From the NCBI RefSeq assembly GCF_028389875.1, contig NC_084687.1:1390611-1454610 (forward strand): 64,000 bases of DNA. Direction: 5' to 3'. How positions within the stretch are numbered: position 1 is the stretch's first letter; each line of letters starts with the position of its first letter. Shown here piece by piece: positions 1 through 12,950 of this stretch. The stretch is from Rhea pennata (taxonomy: Eukaryota; Chordata; Aves; Rheiformes; Rheidae). The notes below the pieces were generated by a model that saw only the letters and a list, made by a program, of their open reading frames with translations, ran no database searches and was not told the origin of the DNA. The position numbers and the translations under genes were made by a program.

Positions 1-698
1 TATTGCAGCAGCATATAGCACCAGGCACCCAGAGGGAATTGAACACTGGACATTCAAGAGAGGTTGGTCCAATCCTTCAGCCAGGCATGGGAACTATATG
101 TCAATATGTAAAGAAAAGGAAATGAGACTTTGTCCTTGAGCTGCAGTGCCCCCAGCTTTTTCTGAAAGAGGGCCTCACTGCTCCTGTAGTCTCTTCCTGG
201 CTCAATATCTCGTGTACATGCCCAGTATAGAGATCAGACTACCAGGCCCTGCAAAACTGCTTAGTTTGTGCGCTGCTTCTTGTTTCTTCTTCAATGGCAA
301 GGTGCCTGTTTGAGAGTTGATTATGTATGACTGGTCCAACCAAACTGGACTGCCAAACTATTTCAAATGTAGTTTCACTGCCAGTTCCCAGACACACTTC
401 TACTGGCTTAAAGGTGGATTTTCCTTAGTTTTGCAATATACTTATTTTCATTAGGACACCTACAATGCCAGTCATTGCATGAGAAATCAGCCATTTCTGA
501 ATTTGCACCATCTTTTCAGCTGCAGTAGTTGTCTTTGCCTTTCCTTATGTGCAGTATTTACACCTTGAGAGTACTAGTCACAGACAGCACACAGATCAGT
601 TTAATGCTGTCTAAACTGACTGGAGTTGACTTGAGGGCAGTCCTTATTAGGGATTTTAAAATACATCGTATGTACCAGTGACTTACGTTTCTCCCCAG
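1..698 (+). other. KLHL12: KLHL12 intron (upstream part)
   Basis: This is non-coding sequence running into the acceptor at 697-698 (pyrimidine tract, then CAG) before the first visible KLHL12 exon. The exon that should precede it, encoding the middle of the BACK domain, was not found here, so it lies upstream of the window. No repeat or other gene was recognised. Confidence 0.7.
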
Positions 699-3600
699 CC
701 TTTTATTCGATGCAGTCTGCAGTGCAGAGACCTTGTTGACGAAGCTAAGAAATTTCATCTTCGGCCTGAGCTCCGGAGTCAGATGCAGGGACCCAGGACA
801 AGAGCACGTCTAGGTGAGCAGCAAAAGAAAGGACATTGAGAAGGTCTAGGTTATTGGCAGGTGTTATATTACACACACTGTCTAGTCCCTTGTAATTGTA
901 TTGAAGTGATTTGCAGCAGTAATGTATCAATCCACAGTCCCAATGGTACAAAGAAGGCACTGGAGCAAAGGGCAAGTACATAACCCCTTCCTTTCTAAGC
1001 TGTTCATGTCTCAAGATATGTTTGTCCCAGCATGCAGCTTTTCAAGAAGTATAGGAGGAGTTTCTTCCTGCCTAAAAAGGCAAGCATCAGTGTCAGAAAT
1101 CAGAAGAGCTGGGGGGCGGGGAGAGACAGCACTGTTAGAGGAAAGATGAGTTTTCAACAAGGAATCTAAGAAGGGAAGGCACAGAGGATAGATGGACAGG
1201 TGCCTCTTTCCTTTCAGAGGTATATTCTTCTTTCCTAGTCCTGCTGAAGCACAGAAATGAAAGTTCTGAAATGTATTGCGGTAGCTTCTACCAAACTGTA
1301 TTGTTGGGAAACCACTTGGCTTAGGTTTAGAAGCACATGGAGTAAGAGAAACAATAGGAATGACCAACAGAAGAAGAAAAAGTATTTTAGTGGCCCTTCC
1401 TCAACTGACACCCCTTCTCATATCTTCAGACCTACTGTCTTTGGACTGTCTTTGGCATGCTTTTATCCTGGACGCAGTCGCAGGCACTGCCTCAGTGCCA
1501 ACACTGAGACGTTCTCTGACAAGCAAACTTTTCTGTGTGTACTCCAGTGCTGTTTCCTGTGTATTGGAAAGGGACCCTGAAAACCCCTCCAAGCCCATTT
1601 CCTGTTATTAATATTGTCTTAGGAGACAGAAGGCAATTTAAACACTAAAGGAGGAGGACAAATTAGATTTGTCAGAGACACATTGATTAGATTTCTTGCC
1701 TTCAAGGGAATGTTGTTATGATGTAGTTTAACCTCCAGCATAGTCCAGGCCTCAGCATGTCTTCCGTTTTTTTCTGGGAACATCCTACCTCAATTTCAGT
1801 GTCAACTGGTTTAGCTCAACCTGCCATTTTAGAAAGAGACGTTTCATTTTACACTTCTGCTGATGAAAGAGACACCACATCATTGTTTCATTCCGTAATT
1901 GTTTGCACAGGTAAAAATTGTACACCCTGTTTTTAGTCTAAATTTGTTAAGTTTCATCTTTGGGATTCAGCCCTAACTTTTTTCATTGATTCAACAGCCA
2001 CGTGCTATCAGGAATGCTCTTATTATATGTTACTTATAAACTGTGATCGAGTTGCCTATTAACTTTCTCTTGGACAAACTGAAAAGGTTGTGCTTTTAGA
2101 TGGAATGTTGAACAGCAGGCTTTCCAAGTCCCAGATTGTTGTTGGATCTCTCTTCTGAATTCTTCCCAGTTGATTTTTTATATTATTCTCATTCATTGGA
2201 GGTGGCAGCTTTTTGCTTTGTGGAAAACTAAGTCTTGTTAAATCTTTCCTATTTGGTGTTCAGTCCTTCTGCAATGAAAAGTTGGACAGTTCTAAACACT
2301 AGTAAAATTTACTTTTATAGAAAAGGCCCAAGGAATCATGGGGATTCTTGTCTATTTTAAAAACAATAATAGAAACCTACCTTCAAGACCATCATTACCC
2401 AGGAAGTTAAAACTTTCCAGGTCACAGGTCTTATTAAATGTCAGGGAGAAAATAAGAAAAGTTTGATGACCATCTCAAAGAAAAGAAAGGAGAGGGAAAG
2501 CAGCTTTGAAATAAATTACCTAAGTCTTAAGAAACAATTTATAGAAAAATATTTCATGAATTCTTCAGACAGCTCTTGTCAGACAGAAACACAAACATGA
2601 CAGAAGATGGATTTAAGAAGGGGGGAGCTTGCACTGTGCTTTCCCACGCCACTCAAATGTGCTGCCCATTTACACAACCTTGGCACAGAAATGTGCAGAG
2701 GGATTGAATTGGATATTGAAGATTTTTCCAGCTTTGCCTTTTTGTGGTGCTTAACAGTACAATGGAGGAACAGAAGATGATGACATAAATACAAATAGAA
2801 ACTACCAGGAGAGGTCACAGTGACTCTTTTTTGTTAATGTTTTTAGCGTATCATTCAAATGATGACATGCAAGGGGGAAGATAAAAATATAGGTGTGCCC
2901 TTATTATTTCTCTTTCAATTTTTTTTATAGGAATAAGGTGAGAATTTTTTTTTAACAGTTCTTGGAAATACCTTTCCCTCAGCTCTCCATTTTGCCTTCA
3001 AGGTTAGTTTCTCTGACTTCTTGCTTTTGTTGGAACAGTTGTGATATTGTCTGTTTTTATCAGGCTGGTCATATAGGACAGTGGTGTCACTAGTTGTAAA
3101 ATAAGAAAGTGAGGGATTGGAATAGAGTTTGTTCCTCAGTGAAATGGTGAACAAAGAAAGGTACCATCTGGTCTGGATGAGAGTTATAAATGAGGAAAGA
3201 GGGCCCTCTTTTGTGAGAAGGACGCGGAGGAGCAGCCATCCTCCTTCACCAGTCAACTTCAGCACCTGACTTAGCCCGCTGGACTTGTCAGAGACCCTCT
3301 GACATTAGAAGAGATTGACTCTTCCAGCAGACAATTCAGAACATGTGAGTTGTGCTCCCACGCATCCCTGGAGGAGTTTCTCTCTCGCGCTCTCTTCCTC
3401 CCTATTGACAATACTGACTGATCAGTCATCAGTAGTGACTGATAGCAGGGCTAGGTGCTTACACTCAAAGCAGTGATGAAAACAATGATTTAGAGACAGC
3501 CTGTTGCACCAAGGCAGGCTCCGTTTTCTCAGGTGATTCCCTTGAGGCCACCCTTTGGTTGTGAAGATGCTGACTTGACTTTACTCTCCCTCTTTGCTCT

Positions 3601-6600
3601 AGGAGCTAATGAAGTACTGCTGGTGATCGGAGGCTTTGGCAGCCAGCAGTCACCTATTGACGTTGTGGAGAAATATGACCCGAAGACTCAGGAGTGGAGT
3701 TTCTTGCCAGTAAGAGACCATTTTTGACCACCATTGTGTTGTACAGCATGCTGCAGTCAGACACTGACAGACTGATGCTAAGAAGGCATCAGCTATATAA
3801 CATTCCTCTCTGGGCTATCCTTTGTGTTCTACTTAGAATTTCTGACCTACATTCCTTAGGGTTGCTGAGGTTTACAGAGTGAATGCTGAAATTTGTTCAT
3901 GTTTGAAGATTTACTAATTAAGCATTATATAAAAGACTGTTGTTGTTATGGTTCTAATTAGAGGAGCCTACAGAGAGCCAGAGTCTGCTGAGACCCACAT
4001 CTTTTTTTGTGTCACATTTCATCTAAGAGGGGAGTTGAGCTCTGATGTTTAGCGATGAGGATTGCAGGAGCAGAGCAGTCAGCCCTGCTTGGGGGCAGGT
4101 TGCTTGAACTCTCTGGTTTCATTGTTTCTGAGTGTAGTGGAAGATAGTAGGGAAGAGAGAAAAGTGAAAGTTCCTGCACTGAGGACTATTTCTACTCAAA
4201 TTTAAAATCACCTGTATTTGTGTGAAACAGAGGAGAACTGCCTCTTCCGTATTATCACAAAATCACAGAATGGTTGAGGTTGGAAGGGACCCCTAGAGAT
4301 CATCTAATCCAACCCCCCTTCTCAAACAGGGTCACCTAAAGCACATTTCACAGGGTTGCATCCAGGTGGGTTTTGAGTATCTGTAGAGAAGGAAACTCCA
4401 CTCTCTGGGCAACCTGTTCCAGTGCTCTGTCACTCTCACAGTAAAACTATGATCACTAATCACAGAAGAACCTGTATCTCCTGGTCTTCCAAAATCCTGT
4501 TCTTTTTTGGAGGTGAAAAGCTTCAGAAATTTCCATCAAATCTTCCAAATCTCCACATTTTCCCATTGACAGTCTCTGTGGGATGTCACTAGGAGGAACC
4601 CAAACCTCCAAGATGCATCAAAGATTCAGTACCAATGTAAGATAAGAGGCATTTAATGCAAAATAGGTTAGTGCAGGGAGACCTAGCCTTGGGAAAAGAG
4701 ACAGGCCAGGACAGAGTATAGACAGAGGAAGGCAGATGAAGTCTAAGGATTTGATCCAGGGTCATATCCTTTAAATCCATAGTGCCATTTTCCTCTGTAG
4801 CACTGGGCCATTTTCCAGCAGAGCAGCAAAAGAGGATGAAATAACAGTGGTTGTTCGCCATGCATCAGTGTTAATTCTTCTTCTTGACTTTTATTCTTTT
4901 TACTGTTCTAGAGCATCACGCGTAAGAGGCGCTACGTTGCCACAGTATCCTTGCACGATCGGATCTATGTGATTGGAGGGTATGATGGCCGCTCTCGCCT
5001 CAGCTCTGTGGAGTGCTTGGATTATACATCAGATGAGGATGGTATCTGGTACTCTGTGGCTCCAATGAATGTACGGCGAGGCTTGGCTGGAGCCACTACT
5101 CTTGGAGGTACGTCCTGTTTGCTGTACTAACAAGGCAGTACAGGCTATTCTGTTGTCATCCTGAAATGCCCAATGCCAGTATCCACAAAGTGGGTGGCTT
5201 GGAGGGAGGAGGTGAGTCTGCAATTCTTACTTTTCATCATTTGCATGTAGAAATGGAAAACTTCCTGCCCATGGATCCTGACAGGGCTCTGTCTCCACTT
5301 CATTTTTATGGCATGTCTGTGACTTGAGGGAAGGGAACTCTGTGAAGGATTATGGAGTGGGAAACTCTTGGGGTGGTGACTGTGCAGCATATTACTGAGT
5401 ACAGGTTGCCAAGTACAGCTGTATTCATCCAGCACTGGAGAGAGGGTGAAACTGGAGCATGTGCAGAGAAGGATTCCTGGGACAAACATGGAAACAGGAA
5501 ACTGCTTTACAAAGCAAAGCAGAAGACTTTCTCTTGCTTACACTGGCAAAACAAAGGCCAAGAGGGAATATGATTATTTTCTGTAAGTATAACTTTGCAA
5601 GAAAAGGAAATGTGCGAATAAGAAATGTGCAACGTAAGAATTGAATAAAAACAAATAGATATTAACAGGCCTTGAAAAAAATGGTATGGAAATGAAAGGA
5701 AGGTTTCTAGCCATTAACATAGCAGTTATTCTAATCCTGTACTCTTAACTGAAGTAATTCTATACTATATACAGTAATTCTGTACTCTACTGAATATATT
5801 AGAATATCTTGGTAATAAGTAATATTCGTTAAATATTATTCATTAAATATTAGATCATTGATGTATCTATTCTAATGAAGGTTCCATAAAAATGTAACTG
5901 TTTTGAAGATGACACTTGACAGATTTGTGAAAGCATTTCATAAATTAAGGTCTCCAGTACAAGGAACTGGTCTTGATGATTCAGGCATGTCTGTTGGATC
6001 ATCTCTTGTTTTGCTGCCAGTGTGTCTAATACCCTTGTAAGCATTTATTATGAGGAGGTGTTGAGGTGGTCTTAATGATAGGCAGGGATTGGGTATGGCA
6101 GTTTTTCAAAATCTACTGCAGCATGAAAAAAACAACTAGAGTGTACATGTGCTCTTTCATCCATCACCAAGAAGCAGATTTCAGGGCCAGATGGGTTTTA
6201 TGTTTGTTTAGTTTGTTGGGTCTGTGAGCAGGCTAACACAGCGAGCCAGGGCAAGGAGGCTGGGTTTGCTTTTAGCTCTGAATGTGCCAAAATCTGTAGT
6301 TGTTCTTGTGTTTTGCAATCTATGTTGTGGGTTTGCTCCATCTGTGAGGGTCTCCTTGCTCCACAGCATGTGTGTACATTTGATCACTACCTCACTAAGT
6401 CCAACCTCTGTCTAACTTTGCAGACATGATCTATGTTTCTGGTGGGTTTGATGGAAGCCGACGTCACACCAGTATGGAACGATATGACCCAAATATCGAT
6501 CAGTGGAGTATGCTGGGAGACATGCAGACAGCACGGGAAGGAGCAGGGCTTGTTGTAGCTAATGGAGTTATCTACTGCCTCGGTAGGTACCCTTAGGATC

Positions 6601-9600
6601 TCTAGGCATTCTGCAAATACATGGTTTCTACAAAAATGACAGTGCAGATGCTATCTGCAGGGATCACAAGTTGTGTCATTTCCAGGCTAGAAGAGACTCC
6701 CAGAAGACTGCTGTTGCATACTTCACCACACTGGGCACTGCACAGCTCTATCAGCAAACACAGATGGGTCTCACAGTCACCATCGCAGTGGCTTAGACTG
6801 GAGCTGCTATACAACTACACTAAGTGCTGTTAGAAGCAATTTGGGAACAGTCAACCTGCACTTTAGGGAGAGCTGAAGTGATGGGGATGAGCAGGGCCAT
6901 GGAACAACTCAGGTTTGCAGGGACTGGGCAGTGGCAGAAACACCCTAGAAATGAAGCAGATAGCTATAGGACAGGGGTGCATCTGCTTCACAGGAGGTTC
7001 ATTTTCAGAGGTGTGTGCCAGCTGTAAATACAGTGAGAGTGCTAGAGGGTGAATCACTCTAAAGACTTTAATAAGCTTGTTCTATAGATATTCCTCTCAG
7101 ACCCTGGAAAAGGCACGCACAGCACTGTTTTCCACCTACACTGGTTGCAGTCCTGTTCCCGAGGAGTCTCAGATATCAGACACCAGTTTACAGGTTTCAC
7201 TTTCCTCCCCTAAATTCCCCTTCCCCATGCTGTCCCTCCACACAGGTGCCACCACACTGCTCCTTTGCTGAAGCAGCATAATGCAATTTCTTGGTATCTT
7301 CTTGTGCTTGTGAAACAGCTCTTTCTGCCTTCTGTGCTTTCATCTTTCAAGACATCCCATCTTGCGCTCTATGTAGCTCCTAGCGTGTCAACTGGAAGAG
7401 GTGGAATGGAGCTATACAGCACAGATCCTAAGCCAGAACCAGGCCTGGAAGCCGTATATCTGCGTTAGCAGCAGGATGGCACCAGCCTGCTCAGAGGGAG
7501 GTTTTTGATTCGGAGAGGTAGTGCTGTCTCCCAGCATCACCCTGTGTGCTGCAAGGTCAGGGCTCGCACTGAGCTGGCTCAGGGTCCGGCATTGCAAGCT
7601 GTAGAGATCCTCTTTGTTCCCCCAGCCCCAGTCTGTTGTGAGTTGTTGTAATAATCGCCACTGCTGTACTGAGAATGAGCCAAGCATGTTACTGCTTTCT
7701 ACACAGGAAAAGTTTTCCAGAAATCAGACCTACAGTTTGCTCCTCTGTTTGTCCCAGGTGGCTACGATGGGTTGAACATACTGAATTCTGTAGAGAGGTA
7801 TGATCCCCACACTGGACACTGGACAAATGTCACTCCAATGGCCACTAAGCGTTCAGGTAAGAGCCCACTGTGTCTTGAGGTCAAAATGTGTTGTGCTGCA
7901 CTGAGTAAGCAGTGACTGCTGGTTTGTCCTGCTACCCTGGAGGATTCTGACTGGCTCCACCCAGGAGGTTAGTACATCACAGCTGCTTGGCTTTGAGAAG
8001 GGATAATTGCAAGTTGTGCTGACTTAGCTCCATAAGAGAAGGATTAGTCTTCACATGTCTGATATCTACATCCCATGGAAAGATGTGCATAGAGGAGTGG
8101 AGGGCTTACAAGGAGGGAGAGGAAGTTTTGTGTGACTTCCATGAATAGAAACAGCACATGGCTTGGAGAAAAGCTAGTGAGGGACAAGCTACTGACCATA
8201 GTGACTGTGTTTAAGGTAAAGGAACAGTTTGCATCAAGTCAATGCTCCTCAGCTGCACAGGACCCACAAAGGCAGGAGTGCTCTGTCAGGCCCTCCTTCT
8301 TCCTGTGATCCCTCCTGTGAAATGCATCAGTACCTGGGGCAGCCCTGAAGCAGAGCAACACTGATACAACAGGGTTACAGCAGTATTATGCTAATGACTT
8401 CGAGTGTTGACCATCTGCCATGACACTAAACTTCAGGCCCACCTGCCCAAACCTTCATGGTCGTGCTACAGAGCAGCCTCAGCTCTGCTCAGCCTTACTT
8501 GAAAGGACAGAGTGCTCAGGGCTTTCACTACTTGGTCATTCATGATGAGGTAGTTCTGCTGTCCTTACTGGCACTCTTTCAAAACCCTTTTAAAGTTGCT
8601 TTTTCTCTATTTCTTTCAATTAATGCACTTCACAATTAACCGAAGCAACATTGTTTCAGTTTTTCTTTCTGGAAGTGTTTTTGTTTAGGGACAAAAGCTA
8701 GTTACTCAATTTAAACCATTTTCTAGGCTAGAAACAGTTATGATTTCTTGTGCTTGCAGGGACATTCACTGGAACCCCAGGCTTTAAATATTTACTCCTG
8801 TGACAGAGCCATTTCTGTAAAGCATGAATTGGAAAGTATTTTCCATATGCCAGGAATGGCTTTGATTTAGAATCTGGTCATTTCCCACACCCAGGAAGAC
8901 TCCACATATAAACACATGATAAATCTGTGGGTTTTCTACATCAAAGGTAATGTTCAAGACCTGGCCATCAATCTCCAGAAAGTTTAATGATGCAGATGGC
9001 TGTTCACAAGGGGTCTGTTGTATGCACCAGAAAAGATGCTTTCTGGCAAGGCCATAATCACTGAGTTCAAGGGGAAAGCCTTCTGTGAAAAGCACTTCCC
9101 AGTTTCTTGTCAGCTTCCCAGAAGACTTGGAGGCCTCTTGGTAGCAGTGCCTCAGCCCAAAAAGCAGACTTCCTCAGTGCCAAAAGGAAGCAAGAACATC
9201 ATGAGGCTCTTGATCCTCACGCTGGCTCAGCCAGATTCCTTCCCCTGTGCTGTGAACTTGAGCACTGAGATCTGAAACAGGGATTCACCCAGGAACATCT
9301 GTCAGCTCTATCTTGACCTCATTTTTTTTGGCCCACCTTTTTATGCTGCCCCTCTGTAGTACTTAAACAAGTTACACTTAAAACATCCATCCTACTATCA
9401 GTTTCAGTCCATCCAGACCAATGATCTTGGACCCTGCAGGACTTCCTTTGCCCCAAGGTTCTGACGTTCTTTCTAAAGCTGCCTTCATACAGGTCTTGGA
9501 GTTCCAAGGAGGACCAGGACTAAAAGTAATCCTGCCTTTATTCATAGAAATTGTCTCCTCCTTGTTCCTCTTTGCCTCGTAGGATAAATTCCAGTGATGG

Positions 9601-11466
9601 CCCACCCTACAGAAACCTTGGCCATATTGGACTGCTAGATCTGACTTTCCTAATCAGGGCTTGGTCTGGTCTCCTATCTCAGCTGATGTCTTCCTATTCA
9701 TCAGTGAAGCTATCAGAGATCCCATCAGAGCAATCTAGCCATTCCCACCTGTTCCGCTGCTCTCAGCAAGGAGGATAGATGGTGAAAGTGAGGTTGCAAA
9801 TAGTAGAACAGGAAATCTCTTATACCCTGTTTATAAAAGATACAAATCAGTCCCCAGAGCTGCAGAGCAGCTGGCTTGTTTCCTCAGGGATGTTCATGTC
9901 AGTGCTGTGGTTACGTGCTGATGATAACACCCTGACTGGGATTACCCTGCTTTTGAGATACTGCTTGAAAGAGCAGAGGCTATTGGCAAGAGCATCTGAA
10001 ACCACTAAGTGCCTTGTTAACTTACTGCATTCTTGGTGCTGGAAGGAGCTGCAGCTTAGCAACAGAAGCTGGCTGGGGTTGATTTTTCTGAAGTTATCAA
10101 TAAACCCTAAGTTGGGCCAACTGTGTTATTTATTGCTTTTCCTGAGGCAGGCAAGAACAGCTGTTCAGACAGATGCTTCAGCCCCTTACATCTCTGTGAT
10201 CGTGCAGTGAAGATAACAGACTCCACTTTTCCTTGCCCTGCCTCCCAGAGGAGCACTGTCAGAATAATCCTTCCTCCAGCTTCAAACGCAGCAGTGTCAT
10301 TCTCCTTCCTACAGCCAGGAACTGGGTGACGCCAGGGAGCCAGAAACACCAGAGAAACCTGACTCTGTGGTGATCTCCCCAGCAGAGCTTCAGCCAGCCA
10401 CCCAGCAGCAGAGCTAGGCTTGCTCTGTTCTGTTCAGAGGGATAGTATGTCTTTTAGCCAAGGTGAACATCTTCTGTTGTTACTTATGCCCTAGCTGCAG
10501 TATTACTCAGTCCCTCTCCCTTTGGAGATTCAGCAGCATTTAGTAGTTACAGGTTTTCCTCTGTCATATTGGAGGCAAGAACAACAGCAGAAGATCCTGC
10601 ATTATAACAGCACTTTTGTGGGAGATTTAAGTGTAAGAAAATGTCCTCTGTGTCCTGGGGAAGAAGCAGGAACTCCTCTAGTTCAGCCTCATGACAGTGA
10701 GCCCTGGGCATGGTGATGCCAGTGTCACTCATGGGTGTAACTGCTCCTTCCTCTCTTTCTAGGGGCTGGAGTGGCTCTGCTGAATGACCATATTTATGTA
10801 GTTGGTGGGTTCGATGGAACTGCACATCTCTCCTCTGTGGAAGCCTATAATATTCGCACTGATTCCTGGACAACTGTAACAAGCATGACAACCCCCCGCT
10901 GCTACGTCGGGGCCACCGTGCTACGGGGAAGGCTGTATGCAATTGCTGGGTAAGAGGCTGGGCTGGGCTGGAGAGGGAGATGCTCTCTGCCTACGTGTGT
11001 GCTGGAACAAGTGCAAGTGAGTTTAGGTGACAGATCCTGCTGCTATGTTTCAGGTGGCCTCTCCTTGCAGTTATCTTTCAAGCTTTATGATTGAAGACAA
11101 GCCCATGGAGTCACTGTGCCCAACCTAAACAGGCAGCATGATGCGCTGGCCCAGGGCCAAGACAAGCAAGAGAGTGCCAGTGAACAGCAAAAGGGAGCCT
11201 ACTGTTTGTATCGTTGTTTATGGTTTTATTTCAGGCTATTCCTTCTGTATGCAACTGTGCAGCCTCCCAGGAAGGACTGTGAACACCCCAGCCTCTTCCT
11301 TCAGCAGCATCAGTCACATGTAATTTTCTGTCCTTGCAGATATGACGGCAACTCACTGCTGAGCAGCATCGAGTGCTACGATCCAATCATTGACAACTGG
11401 GAAGTAGTGACCTCCCTGGGGATGCAGCGCTGTGATGCTGGAGTCTGCGTCCTTCGGGAGAAGTGA
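699..11466 (+). CDS. KLHL12: Kelch-like protein 12, C-terminal 329 residues (partial, 5' truncated by window)
   Basis: Seven coding exons: 699-813, 3603-3709, 4912-5107, 6424-6582, 7758-7856, 10763-10949 and 11340-11466 (TGA 11464-11466). They join without frame breaks (990 nt) and every junction is GT-AG. The first exon carries the end of the BACK domain (starts [18 protein letters not shown]). The rest builds the six-bladed Kelch propeller, with repeated double-Gly blade motifs such as [56 protein letters not shown] and [12 protein letters not shown]. The C-terminus GVCVLREK matches vertebrate KLHL12 almost residue for residue. From family knowledge, KLHL12 is a BTB-BACK-Kelch substrate adaptor of CUL3 E3 ligase; the propeller binds Dishevelled and SEC31, and SEC31 mono-ubiquitination promotes large COPII carriers. 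The BTB domain lies upstream of the window. Downstream neighbour RABIF is on the same strand, as in human. Confidence 0.97.
814..3602 (+). other. KLHL12: KLHL12 intron between first and second visible exons
   Basis: Phase-1 GT-AG intron of 2.8 kb. It holds no recognisable gene. A 14-bp perfect palindrome (TGACTGATCAGTCA) lies at 3415-3428. A 116-codon antisense frame at 2915-3265 has no recognisable content. Confidence 0.8.
4251..4480 (-). mobile_element. CR1 LINE 3'-end fragment, antisense, in KLHL12 intron
   Basis: The segment begins with the reverse complement of the CR1 3' tail (AATCACAGAATGGTTGAGG, then GGTTGGAAGGGACC and a run around ATCATCTAATCCAACCCCC). It continues into the usual antisense CR1 body, with words such as GGGCAACCTGTTCCAGTG. 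Only the 3' end is present, which is typical of 5'-truncated insertion, and no reverse-transcriptase frame remains. Divergence from the familiar consensus is moderate. Confidence 0.85.
5108..6423 (+). other. KLHL12: KLHL12 intron, no recognised content
   Basis: Phase-1 GT-AG intron of 1.3 kb between the exons ending TTLG and starting DMIYVSGG. It is AT-rich around 5690-5860. I see no repeat or RNA gene in it. Confidence 0.75.
7857..10762 (+). other. KLHL12: KLHL12 largest visible intron
   Basis: Phase-1 GT-AG intron of 2.9 kb. No recognised repeat. The minus strand from about 9605 to 8784 has fewer stops than average in one frame, with a 103-codon uninterrupted stretch ending at 8784. I could not match it to any family, and frames of this size are expected by chance in 64 kb. 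Confidence 0.7.
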
Positions 11467-12950
11467 TCTGGAGGGAGCTTACAAAGAAGAACACTCAAAA
11501 AATCCCTGCTGGAGGAAGAGTCCCAAGTGATTTGCAGTGACTGTTCTTGAGAGCTGTGGATGCCGTGAAAATAGGCATCAGAATAGCAGCTTTCTGTGCT
11601 GCCTTAACTAGAGCATGCGCATAAATGTATTATCTCAGCAGTCATTTGAAATCGGGGGCTCTGTGTGAAGCTGGAAAAAAAGGTAGTGAAGTGGATCAGG
11701 AGAAGCTGCATTCTCTGCTGTTCCTGTGGCTAATTGTATCAGCAGAGCAGAGATGCACCCAGCCCTGGCATCAGCTGGTCTCCTGAATGCTTCCAAGGAT
11801 GTGTACATACAGCAGCTGAGTGGCGTCTTTGGAAGCTGTAGGAACGTGTGGGTCCTCCATTTGCTCTCAGACATGTGTATGCCTGAGGTTGGAATCCAGC
11901 TGCTCTTCTGCTCCAGTTTCAAATCATCTTGTACATACTGAATGTTTTAAACATGCCTCTCAAGAGCACATCAGTGCAGAGCCGAATTGAGTGAGCATGT
12001 GATAAGGGGTCCTGCACTGTAGCTGTGTCTGCAAGTTCCTCACAGGTCTTCACACAAAAGGAGTCGCAGATTAATGCTGTCAACTACTGAGACCCAGAAG
12101 CCTGCGGCTGCAGGGGGCGAGGAGGGGGGAGAGATTGCCTGGCATAGAAGCAGGTGTGCAGCATTTGTGCTGTAATCGAGGGGCTCAGCAAGGTTTAACA
12201 CATCATATTTTCCTTGAAAAGCTTGACTGACCTAGCTGGAAAGCACTGCATTTTCTGGCAGCGGGAACCTTGCTGTGATTCAGCAGTGCCTTTGCTCCCA
12301 CCCCTGCGGGGAAGTCACTGTGCAGAGGCTGAGGCCCTGAATGTAGAGATGCGATTGCTACTATCAGCATAGAACTTGCTAGTGAGCAACTGGAGTGCTT
12401 CCCTAGGCAGAACCAGTGCCCAGTCCAGCACACCCACGTCAGCCTTTCAATCTAGATTATTGAGTTGATTTTCCTTTTATCCAGGATTTTTCTGCTGCTG
12501 GGGCCTTTCTGAAGTGACAACTAGGATTCCTTTTTACCCCTTAATTCTCAACTGTTTATTCCCCTGCCTCTTAACTCTACATCCTCTTACACATCCTTTG
12601 CGTACCCCATGAATCCCAAGTGCGAGCTTCACTGCTGGCTCACTAGAGCACTCTCTCCTCAGCATGCCTCCTGCCTTGCTGTGTTTCTGGGAGCACGGGC
12701 TCTCCTCTGCCGTCAGCTGGGCCCCTCAGTGCCAGGGCTCCACGTAGCGCTGCTCTTTGAGCGTACTGTTGACTCCTTTGCTTGGGGGACAGGGTGGGAT
12801 CAGGGACGTGGTAGCATGACTTATGCACTTTCAGCCAACGCTCTGAACTTCTGCGTTTGTTCCTATCACACAAGTGTTCTGTGGTTTCATTTCCTATGTG
12901 TATTTTTTAATGAAAATATAAAAAATAAAGTATTTCCTGAGCCAGTGGGA
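11467..12950 (+). other. KLHL12: KLHL12 3'UTR
   Basis: About 1.48 kb between the KLHL12 stop codon and the first good poly(A) hexamer. No splice evidence or other gene is visible in it. The 3' boundary is inferred from the hexamer at 12924-12929. Confidence 0.7.
12924..12929 (+). terminator. KLHL12: KLHL12 polyadenylation signal AATAAA
   Basis: Canonical AATAAA inside an A-rich stretch, followed within about 40 bases by a T/G-rich segment (GTTGAGCTTCTGTTCTTTGC) that fits a downstream element. It is the first consensus signal after the KLHL12 stop. Confidence 0.75.

Noticed and set aside
8784-9605. Coding-like minus-strand frame inside a KLHL12 intron
   Set aside because: Several in-frame stops, no family recognised, no splice sites or promoter; a 103-codon open run is not significant in a window this size.
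10547-10942. 131-codon minus-strand frame
   Set aside because: It overlaps a conserved KLHL12 Kelch exon on the opposite strand and is a shadow of it.
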